From positions 1 through 5,471 of the forward strand of contig CALBCO010000226.1 in NCBI GenBank assembly GCA_937927265.1: a DNA stretch of 5,471 nt. Direction: 5' to 3'. Position numbers and translations under genes: made by a program. The notes beneath the pieces are model-generated. The model was not told the DNA's origin, made no database searches, and saw only the letters and a program-made list of their open reading frames with translations. Below are positions 1 to 5,471 of the stretch, one piece after another (position 1 is the first letter of the stretch; the number at the start of each line of letters is the position of its first letter). Source of the stretch: an uncultured Verrucomicrobiae bacterium. Its GTDB lineage: Bacteria; Verrucomicrobiota; Verrucomicrobiia; Palsa-1439.

Positions 1-620
1 GGAGCACCGTCAGCGAATTTCTAGCCCAAGGGTTGCGCCACCACGGCGCGTGCCGTTGCCGAGTCATCCCCAACGGCATTGACGCACGCGCTTTCCCGTC
101 CGACGCGACGCCAGGGGCGGCACTGGTGTTTATCGGACGCATTGAATGGAGCAAAGGCCCTGATCTGGCCGTGGCCGCCGCCCGCCACTCGGGGCGGCCG
201 TTGTTTTTGGCCGGCCCGATCGTGGACCGAGCGTATTTCGAGCAAACCATCGCCTCTGCTTTGAACGATCAGATTCAATACCTGGGCGTCGTGGGCCGGA
301 AGCAACGCAATCAATTGTTTGCCGAAGCATTTGCCGCTGTATTGCCCTTCCGCGGGGCCGAGGGGATGCCAATGACCGTGCTGGAAGCCCAGGCGTGTGG
401 CACGCCTGTGTTGTCGTTGGCGACGGGGCCACTGCCGGAGATGATCGAGGCGGGCGTCACTGGTTATCTGGCAACGACCGAAGCGGAATTGTTAAGCGTG
501 GTGGAAAACGCAGGTCACTTGGATCGAAAGGTCATCCGCGCCCGTGTGGCCGCCCGATTTGATTTGCGAATGATTGCCCGTTGTTACCTTGACCTCTACC
601 GCGAGATGCGTGCGGCGTAA
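1..620 (+). CDS. Glycosyltransferase family 4 (GT-B), C-terminal part, 5' end outside the window
   Basis: The reading frame is open from base 3 to a TAA at 618-620 and gives 205 residues. The first visible residues, VSEFLAQGL, continue into VIPNGID (residues 21-27), the linker typical of GT4 enzymes, so the true start lies left of the window and the in-frame TTG at 33 is not a credible start. The visible part is the donor-binding C-terminal Rossmann domain. It holds LVFIGRIEWSKGPDL (41-55), LFLAGP (67-72) and YLGVVGRK (93-100). It also holds the E-x7-E signature, Glu120 and Glu128 in EGMPMTVLE, followed by ACGTPVL. No membrane segment is visible. By family knowledge it is a retaining enzyme that transfers a sugar from a nucleotide-sugar to a glycan or lipid acceptor in the cytoplasm. 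Donor and acceptor cannot be read from the sequence. Its neighbour, the GH-GT2 fusion, suggests a polysaccharide or glycolipid locus. Family assignment is firm; the specific role is unknown. Confidence 0.93.
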   Translation, partial: STVSEFLAQGLRHHGACRCRVIPNGIDARAFPSDATPGAALVFIGRIEWSKGPDLAVAAARHSGRPLFLAGPIVDRAYFEQTIASALNDQIQYLGVVGRKQRNQLFAEAFAAVLPFRGAEGMPMTVLEAQACGTPVLSLATGPLPEMIEAGVTGYLATTEAELLSVVENAGHLDRKVIRARVAARFDLRMIARCYLDLYREMRAA

Positions 621-622
621 CG

Positions 623-3235
623 TCAAGTCGGCCGAATGAATTTCTTCGGAGCGCGAAGCTTGATCAGTTTCAATTCCTGTGCGGTGAGATCCAGCAAAGC
701 CACTGCCAACCGTAACGCCCGACGCGCCTGTTGGCGCAGGTAGAGCCACCAGATGGCAATCAATGGTATCGGTAAAAACGCTACGGTCCACAACAACCAT
801 AACGGCACCGCCGCTTCTGGCAGCAACACCGCCCAGACAATCCGCGAGGCCACCCCCAAGAACCCCGCGACCAGCCAAAATGCCACCTTCGCCAATAACG
901 TCCAACGCGCCTGCAACCGACAGCGCAACAGCCGTTTTGCACCCCCGTGATTCTCGGCGACCGTGGTTACATCTACCCGACTGAACCGGTCGCCATAGAT
1001 TGTCACATCGTGTTCGTCCCACCCACTGTCGGCGCGCGCCTGCCACCGATCTCGATCAAGCTGATCAAGCAATCGCTGCAAAAACTCGAACCGTTCCCTT
1101 CCTTCTTCGTTCCAGTAGTGCAGGGTGTGGACGCGGCCCAAACGCGGATATTGCTTTGCCAACTTCCGCACCGCCGCGCGTGCCGCTGTCGGCGTTTCCC
1201 GCTGCCGCAATCGCCTCGCGTAGTGAGGCCAGCCGCGCACGATGGGTTGCAACAAGTACAACAACGCCACGACCAGTCGCGACCAGATCCGCCGTTGGTG
1301 GCGCGGCAGTTCGACGCGCGCGGCCGCGAGAAGGGCGACCAGAAGACTCGCCAAAAAACTCAACACCGGCAGCGGCCATAACGCGGGCCAAAATAACGTC
1401 AACAGCACCCCGCCCAGTGTGACCACCACGTGCCACTCCAAACTGGTGACGGCAAACGTCAGGCTGACCGGCTCCGGCGTGTACAACGTCTGGAACAACC
1501 CCGCACCGAAGACGCCGTGATAAATCACCGAGCGGCCAAATAGCCCGGCCAGTCGCGTGGGACTGTAAATCCGCCCACGCCAACGCATGCCACCGAGACT
1601 GTTGAAATACTCCGGATGTTTGTGCCGCAATAATGCCTCTGCGACTCCATAGCCGCGTTGCTGTTTCAGATAGGCGCCGGCGGAATTGCGCCGGTAATGC
1701 CAAACGAAGCCGGCATGGGAAAACGTAATGCGGTGGTTCCGCTGCAACAGGCGCCAACACACATCCACATCGTCGCCTGCCGCACGGAATTGAGGGTCAA
1801 ATCCTTCAAGATCTTCGAGCGCCCATTTCCAAAACGCCATGTTGCAACCCGGGATGTGTTCGGCATTGCGGTCATCCAGCATCACGTGCGCGGGACCACC
1901 GGGCGATACGGCTACGCAGGCGGCGACCCAGTCATCGTCAGGGGGGGGGAAATTGTGTCCGCCAATCGCAGCCGCGTCTGTTTTCAAAAGGTCGCCGACG
2001 AGGTAGTACAACCAGTCCTCATCCGCACGGCAATCGCTGTCGGTGAATGCGACGATCTCGCCCGTGGCGGCGGCAATCCCGGTGTTGCGGGCGGCGCTGA
2101 GACCGAGGTTCGGTTGGTGAATCGTCCGCACCTCTGGATAATGCGCAGCGATTTGAGCTGTGTTATCAGTCGAACCGTCATCCACGAGAATGACTTCGTA
2201 GTCCGAGTAATTCAGATGCCGCAGCGAGTCGAGACAGGCCGGTAGCGTCCGCCCCCCGTTATAGCTGGCCACGACCACGCTGACTTTCGGCGTGGCCGGC
2301 AATGGGAAATACGGCGTCCGCCGAAATTGCCCAGCGACCGCGTGAAACGAATCTTTGGGTTGCCGGTCGCGGGTTGTCAGGCCGAAAAACCAATTTTCAA
2401 TCTGGTGGCCACCGGTGTGCCAGTCGTCGGTGAACGAAAAAATAAACATCCCCGCCAACCCCGCGCGAAACGCCAATTCAATGTGGTCACTGAGAATCCG
2501 CGCTTTGCGGTCTTCACCTTCGCGCTGAGAATCCAAGCCAAACTCGGTCAACACCAGCGGCTTGTCTCCGGCAATGCTTTGCAGCCGGTCGAGGTAATTG
2601 GCAAACGGTCGTGCATCGTGGAGATAGACGTTGTAACTGACAAAGTCCAAGTGGCGGGGTTGGAGGAATTCGGTCGGCGGGAAATTGGCAAAGGTGACCA
2701 GCCGGTCAGGATCTACTTCTTTAACGATGCCGGCCATTTCGCCCAAGAACGCCTCAATGCGCCGCGCGCCATACCAACGGGCAATATCCGGTGGAATTTC
2801 GTTACCAAGCGTGAGAGCAAACACCGCCGGATGGCCTGCGACCGCTTCCGCCGCCTGCCGGGTGGCTTGACGGGCATAGTTGCAGTACTCGGCATCGTCG
2901 AGAAAACACATGTGTTTCGGCCAGTAGTAATCCACCAGCACCATTAACTGATGTTCTTGCGCCAAATCGAGAAACCAACGCGGGGGCACGTGATACACGC
3001 GCAGACAGTTCGCGCCGAGTTGTCGGATCAACGCAAAATCCGCCGCCACGCGTTCTGGCAATGGAAACGTGCAGCCCGTGCAGCCAGTCGCATCGGGCTG
3101 GAACGGTCCGTACGTGACACCTTTGGGGTAAAACTTCCGCGCCCCGATTCGGAAAAACTTTCCGTCGGTGCGCACGCGCTGGGCGGGCGTAACTGGCTTG
3201 GGCAGTGGTGTTTCGATCATGACTGTCGGTAGCAT
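623..3235 (-). CDS. Membrane glycosyltransferase: N-terminal clan GH-A glycosidase-like domain fused to GT2, with C-terminal membrane segments
   Basis: This is an 870-residue protein if translation begins at the ATG at 3235-3233. Residues about 22-305 form a glycosidase-like TIM barrel: YPKGVTYGPF (36-45), TLGNE with putative acid/base Glu146, YNVY (201-204), and LVLTEFG with putative nucleophile Glu231. Residues about 317-540 are a GT2 catalytic domain: VSVVVASYN (318-326), VDDGSTD (351-357), DSD (399-401) for the metal and nucleotide-sugar, AGDDVDVCWRL with the likely base at 488-489, and QQRGYG (525-530). Hydrophobic segments lie at about 592-640, 652-668, 780-805 and 810-833, with an unnamed soluble domain at about 671-777. 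There is no signal peptide, so the glycosidase domain is probably cytoplasmic beside the GT2 site. A role in building or trimming an exopolysaccharide is inferred; the substrate is unknown. The start was chosen for GAGG (3241-3244), 5 bases upstream. The frame stays open to a TTG at 3343, and another TTG at 3313 follows a GAGG, so up to 36 more residues are possible. Confidence 0.9.
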   Translation of the reverse strand: MLPTVMIETPLPKPVTPAQRVRTDGKFFRIGARKFYPKGVTYGPFQPDATGCTGCTFPLPERVAADFALIRQLGANCLRVYHVPPRWFLDLAQEHQLMVLVDYYWPKHMCFLDDAEYCNYARQATRQAAEAVAGHPAVFALTLGNEIPPDIARWYGARRIEAFLGEMAGIVKEVDPDRLVTFANFPPTEFLQPRHLDFVSYNVYLHDARPFANYLDRLQSIAGDKPLVLTEFGLDSQREGEDRKARILSDHIELAFRAGLAGMFIFSFTDDWHTGGHQIENWFFGLTTRDRQPKDSFHAVAGQFRRTPYFPLPATPKVSVVVASYNGGRTLPACLDSLRHLNYSDYEVILVDDGSTDNTAQIAAHYPEVRTIHQPNLGLSAARNTGIAAATGEIVAFTDSDCRADEDWLYYLVGDLLKTDAAAIGGHNFPPPDDDWVAACVAVSPGGPAHVMLDDRNAEHIPGCNMAFWKWALEDLEGFDPQFRAAGDDVDVCWRLLQRNHRITFSHAGFVWHYRRNSAGAYLKQQRGYGVAEALLRHKHPEYFNSLGGMRWRGRIYSPTRLAGLFGRSVIYHGVFGAGLFQTLYTPEPVSLTFAVTSLEWHVVVTLGGVLLTLFWPALWPLPVLSFLASLLVALLAAARVELPRHQRRIWSRLVVALLYLLQPIVRGWPHYARRLRQRETPTAARAAVRKLAKQYPRLGRVHTLHYWNEEGRERFEFLQRLLDQLDRDRWQARADSGWDEHDVTIYGDRFSRVDVTTVAENHGGAKRLLRCRLQARWTLLAKVAFWLVAGFLGVASRIVWAVLLPEAAVPLWLLWTVAFLPIPLIAIWWLYLRQQARRALRLAVALLDLTAQELKLIKLRAPKKFIRPT

Positions 3236-3237
3236 GA

Positions 3238-3265
3238 TGTCCTCGCGTTCGAGGACAGTACCTCG
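3238..3265 (-). promoter_or_regulatory. Stem-loop over the ribosome binding site of the GH-GT2 gene
   Basis: Read on the minus strand, TGTCCTCG and CGAGGACA form a perfect 8-bp stem (3250-3257 with 3238-3245) closed by a 4-base loop. The stem ends 2 bases before the ATG at 3235 and contains the GAGG ribosome binding site (3241-3244). Just upstream, a second CGAGG (3261-3265) can pair instead with the same CCTCG (3250-3254), which would free the ribosome binding site. Two mutually exclusive pairings are therefore possible, as in translational switches. The structure is seen directly; regulation is inference. If translation really starts at 3313 or 3343, the element lies inside the coding region and this reading fails. 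The rest of the 3266-3450 spacer shows no convincing terminator or strong promoter. A weak -35/-10-like pair, TTGAAT and TCTATT with an 18-base gap, lies around 3331-3360. Confidence 0.35.
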
Positions 3266-3450
3266 TCCGGGGGCAAACGCGGTTACACTGCCAAAAATGT
3301 CCTGGATCGTCAATTCAAGCACCTCGGCAGAATAGACACCCAATTCGGCAGTTTATTCAAAGAGATGAACCGATGCTGACTGGCGGCAACTCTCATTGCC
3401 GGGCCACCGCGCGGCCGACGACGAACGTGACTTGTTAGGAACGATTGGCG

Positions 3451-4956
3451 CTAAAGTAATCGTTGTTGGGTGTCAGGGTGTACAAGGTCACCCACCGTGC
3501 TCCGCGAGCCGCGGCGCCGTTGTTCCATGATGAACTTGTCCAAGTCGGCCCCTACCGGTGACGGGTATTGGCCGGTGTAACAAGCGCAACAGAATTCGCC
3601 GGCCGGTATGCCGGTCGCCCCAATCATACCGGCAAGAGACACATATCCCAACGAATCGGCGCCGACGTACTTGCGGATTTCGTCCAACGAATGGTTTGCG
3701 GCCATCAACTCCTGCCGGGTCGGGAAATCAATACCGTACGGACACGGCCACATGTGAGGTGGACAACTGACGCGCATGTGAACTTCCTTTGCTCCCGCCT
3801 CCCGCAACGTGGTGACACGCGCCTGCGCGGTCGTGCCCCGCACGATCGAATCGTCCACCACCACCACCCGTTTGCCACGCACCATCTCATCAATCAAATT
3901 CAGTTTCACCCGCACGCCGAAATCGCGGATGAGTTGTGACGGCTGCAGAAAGGTGCGGCCCACGTAGTGATTGCGGACAAAGGCGTTGGCGTAGGGGATT
4001 CTGCTTTGTTCAGCGAATCCTTCGGCGGCATAGTTGCCACTGTCGGGCACAGGGATCACAATGTCGGCTGCGACCGGATGTTCGCGGGCGAGTTGCCGTC
4101 CGAGTTCTTTGCGAACTTCAGCGACGTTGCGTCCAGCCATATCGCTGTCCGGACGGGCAAAATAGACAAACTCGAAAATACAAAATGCATGTGGCTGTTG
4201 CGTGTCTTTCCAAGGATTGATGGAGCGCACCCCGTCTTTGTTGATGACGATGATTTCTCCTGGCTCGAGGTCGCGAATCCGCTCGGCATGGATCAGGTCA
4301 AGCGCGCACGTTTCGCTGGCCAATACATAGGCAGTGCCCTCCACGCCGTCTTCGTCGAGCCGGGTGGGAAGCTTGCCCAGCGTCAGCGGCCGAAACCCGA
4401 ATGGGTCGCGGACGCCGATCAGTTCGTTTTCGCCCATGATGACGAGCGAATACGCACCTTGGATATGTTGCATGACAGCTTCGAGCGAGTGCGCTCTGTC
4501 GTCTTTACCGGGGCGGGCGAGCAAGTGGAGGATGATCTCGCTGTCGCAACTGGTCTGAAAAATCGAGCCTTGTGCTTCCAACTCGGCGCGCAGTCGGGCG
4601 GCGTTGGTAAGGTTGCCGTTGTGGCCGATGGCGATCTGGCCGCGCGCGCAATCCACCACAAGTGGTTGTGCATTCTTGATGTGGGAGCTACCTGTCGTGG
4701 AGTAGCGGACGTGCCCAATGGCGAGGTGACCCGGTAACGAGCGTAGGATGTTTTTGTCGAACACCTGCCCGACGAGCCCCATGCCTTTGTGCGTGCGCAG
4801 GTCAATACCATCAGACGCGGTGATACCGGCGCTTTCTTGGCCGCGATGTTGGAGCGCGTACAGGCCATAGTAGGTCAATTCCGCCGCATTCGAATGGCCA
4901 TAAATGCCGAACAAGCCACAGTAATGTCGGGGCCGTGTATCGTCCTGAGGATGCAT
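3451..4956 (-). CDS. purF: Amidophosphoribosyltransferase (glutamine PRPP amidotransferase)
   Basis: It catalyses the first committed step of de novo purine synthesis, making 5-phosphoribosylamine from PRPP and glutamine in the cytoplasm. The ATG at 4956 gives 501 residues, normal for the family. The N-terminal Ntn glutaminase domain starts at Cys13 (YCGLFGIYG), the expected nucleophile once a 12-residue propeptide is removed. It continues with HRGQESAG, GHVRYSTTG, GHNGNL and FGFRPLTLG. The C-terminal phosphoribosyltransferase domain holds the PRPP loop VVVVDDSIVRGTTA (about 362-375). Cysteines at about 259 (CIFEF), 405 (PCPYGID) and the C-x2-C at 456/459 match the four [4Fe-4S] ligands of Bacillus-type PurF, so this is the processed, oxygen-sensitive class rather than the E. 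coli class. An in-frame GTG at 4974 would add six residues. The ATG was preferred because it gives the usual propeptide length, although neither start has a good ribosome binding site. No other pur gene is visible beside it. The stop is a TAG at 3453-3451. Confidence 0.97.
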   Translation of the reverse strand: MHPQDDTRPRHYCGLFGIYGHSNAAELTYYGLYALQHRGQESAGITASDGIDLRTHKGMGLVGQVFDKNILRSLPGHLAIGHVRYSTTGSSHIKNAQPLVVDCARGQIAIGHNGNLTNAARLRAELEAQGSIFQTSCDSEIILHLLARPGKDDRAHSLEAVMQHIQGAYSLVIMGENELIGVRDPFGFRPLTLGKLPTRLDEDGVEGTAYVLASETCALDLIHAERIRDLEPGEIIVINKDGVRSINPWKDTQQPHAFCIFEFVYFARPDSDMAGRNVAEVRKELGRQLAREHPVAADIVIPVPDSGNYAAEGFAEQSRIPYANAFVRNHYVGRTFLQPSQLIRDFGVRVKLNLIDEMVRGKRVVVVDDSIVRGTTAQARVTTLREAGAKEVHMRVSCPPHMWPCPYGIDFPTRQELMAANHSLDEIRKYVGADSLGYVSLAGMIGATGIPAGEFCCACYTGQYPSPVGADLDKFIMEQRRRGSRSTVGDLVHPDTQQRLL

Positions 4957-4973
4957 GGGAATAACACTGAGCA

Positions 4974-5002
4974 CCTATAGCCAAGCCCGGCAGAATTAGC
5001 AA
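4974..5002 (-). promoter_or_regulatory. Possible sigma-70-like promoter of purF
   Basis: On the minus strand, TTGCTA (5002-4997) and TATAGG (4979-4974) are separated by 17 bases. Each matches four of six consensus positions. A transcript from here would begin near 4967, leaving about 11 bases before the ATG at 4956. It would exclude the alternative GTG start at 4974, which overlaps the -10 box. The match is weak and the consensus may not suit this phylum, so this is only a candidate. No purine-repressor-like operator or riboswitch fold was recognised upstream. Confidence 0.22.
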
Positions 5003-5128
5003 GACCCAACCCCGCCCTGCGTCGAAAACCTAAATCATGAGCACGAGGATGACCAGAATGGATGGGGCGCGATGGTCTTTCGACTCGCCTCACGCCCGCC
5101 ACCCACCGCCATCCAAAGCGCCACTGAT
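5003..5128. other. Non-coding spacer upstream of purF with no recognisable element
   Basis: Together with the flanking elements, this forms a roughly 500-base stretch (4957-5471) without a confident gene. Short open frames cross it on both strands, but their translations are Arg- and Pro-rich and match no family I recognise. No tRNA cloverleaf, riboswitch or rho-independent terminator was found. Confidence 0.5.
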
Positions 5129-5212
5129 GCGGCGCACTCCAAAACCATGCCGTTCAACCTTGGTGCTCGAACTTACGCTGTAGCGTTTTGGAGTGCGGTG
5201 CGACAGCACCGC
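5129..5212. repeat. Composite inverted repeat with nested hairpin
   Basis: The arm CGCACTCCAAAAC (5133-5145) is matched by its reverse complement GTTTTGGAGTGCG (5185-5197), a perfect 13-bp pair around a 39-base interior. Inside the right half, ACGCT/AGCGT (5175-5179 with 5182-5186) forms a small hairpin. Overlapping the right arm, GCGGTGC/GCACCGC (5195-5201 with 5206-5212) forms a 7-bp stem on a GACA loop. No T-run follows on either strand, so it is not a standard terminator. The nested, GC-rich layout resembles dispersed palindromic intergenic repeats, and I associate such elements with verrucomicrobial genomes from memory only. Only one copy lies in this window, so dispersal is not shown. 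Confidence 0.6.
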
Positions 5213-5268
5213 TTTCCCGTCTGTCCACTTCTGGAGACGATGGTCAGCGGGCGACTCACGCGGGTCGA

Positions 5269-5292
5269 GGCACAGACATGAATGTCTGTGCC
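5269..5292. repeat. Near-perfect 24-base palindrome
   Basis: GGCACAGACAT (5269-5279) and its exact reverse complement ATGTCTGTGCC (5282-5292) are separated only by GA, giving 11-bp arms. The two-base loop is tight for an RNA hairpin, so the element could act as a DNA site, a cruciform, or a stem with its closing pair open. No T-tract follows on either side, which argues against a rho-independent terminator. It lies 57 bases right of the composite inverted repeat and may belong to the same intergenic repeat family. That link is inference. Confidence 0.7.
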
Positions 5293-5405
5293 GCCGTCAA
5301 CGTCTGACGAAAAGCGTGTCGCTCATCGTCCGGATGCAGGGGAAATGGAAGAGTTTGCTGTTGGATTCGATGTCCGTCATAATGGAGAAGAAAGTCGGCT
5401 GACTC

Positions 5406-5471
5406 ATGTCGAAAGCAAACATGGGAAATATGATCTCGAAACTCGTCGCCCACATGGCCGGCATCGGCCTG
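5406..5471 (+). CDS. Possible 5' end of an unidentified gene, cut by the window edge
   Basis: An ATG at 5406 opens a frame that reaches the window end without a stop, 22 codons. An in-frame TGA lies just upstream at 5400-5402. The translation is mildly hydrophobic (ISKLVAHMAGIGL at the end), and the last ten codons nearly all end in G or C, as expected for a coding frame in this genome. In-frame ATGs at 5421 and 5430 are alternative starts. The only purine-rich stretch, GGAGAAG at 5384-5390, is 15 bases from the first ATG, too far to be a normal ribosome binding site. Two other frames are open over the same bases: plus from ATG 5282, and minus from the window edge to 5256. The call is therefore weak. 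If real, it would be divergent from purF. No function can be assigned. Confidence 0.25.
   Translation, partial: MSKANMGNMISKLVAHMAGIGL

Noticed and set aside
643..660. CTTCG/CGAAG hairpin near the gene junction as a bidirectional terminator
   Set aside because: The 5-bp stem lies inside the coding end of the fusion gene and lacks a T-tract.
1065..1760. 231-codon minus-strand open frame overlapping the fusion gene in another frame
   Set aside because: The Arg- and Ala-rich translation has no recognisable motif and overlaps the true frame throughout.
1658..2947. Long plus-strand open frames at 1658-2245 and 2327-2947
   Set aside because: Both are antisense to the GT2 and glycosidase domains, whose motifs run unbroken on the other strand.
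3236..3343. N-terminal extension of the fusion protein to the TTG at 3343
   Set aside because: No ribosome binding site precedes that TTG, while the ATG at 3235 has a well-placed GAGG. The extension reads as plausible protein and is kept only as an alternative.
3384..3401. Hairpin CGGCAA/TTGCCG downstream of purF as a terminator
   Set aside because: The stem is only 6 bp and no T-run follows on the minus strand.
3967..4737. 256-codon plus-strand open frame opposite purF
   Set aside because: It lies wholly antisense to a gene with complete PurF motifs. Its translation matches no family and is explained as a shadow frame of GC-rich coding sequence.

Overview
The window looks like bacterial chromosome of moderately high G+C (roughly 55-60% by eye), with three protein genes that can be named and a 500-base right end that is mostly non-coding. 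No phage, transposon, CRISPR or RNA-gene signal was seen. The best guess for the source is a Verrucomicrobiota-like (PVC-group) bacterium. This rests on the fusion type of the large glycosidase-glycosyltransferase and on the style of the intergenic palindromes, both compared from memory. It is an inference, not a demonstrated assignment.

Layout, left to right. (1) Positions 1-620, plus strand: the C-terminal 205 residues of a GT-B glycosyltransferase of family 4, running in from outside the window. (2) Positions 623-3235, minus strand: one 870-residue protein joining a clan GH-A type glycoside hydrolase barrel to a family 2 glycosyltransferase, then membrane segments and an unnamed C-terminal soluble domain. 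It meets the first gene tail to tail with 2 bases between the stop codons. (3) Positions 3236-3450: a 215-base spacer and leader, with a hairpin directly over the likely ribosome binding site of gene 2. (4) Positions 3451-4956, minus strand: purF, amidophosphoribosyltransferase, of the processed, iron-sulfur-cluster type. (5) Positions 4957-5471: a possible purF promoter, a composite inverted repeat, a near-perfect 24-base palindrome, and at the extreme right edge perhaps the first codons of another gene.

Functionally, genes 1 and 2 fit a surface or extracellular polysaccharide locus. The GT4 enzyme would add sugars to a lipid- or membrane-linked intermediate. The GH-GT2 protein would polymerise or modify the glycan at the inner face of the membrane. 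PurF catalyses the first committed step of de novo purine synthesis and has no evident functional link to them. It lies upstream on the same strand as gene 2, but the spacer argues against tight coupling.

The points most worth a second look are the GH-GT2 fusion with its C-terminal extra domain, the ribosome-binding-site hairpin with a competing alternative pairing, a nine-base C tract inside the GT2 domain, and the palindromic repeats upstream of purF.
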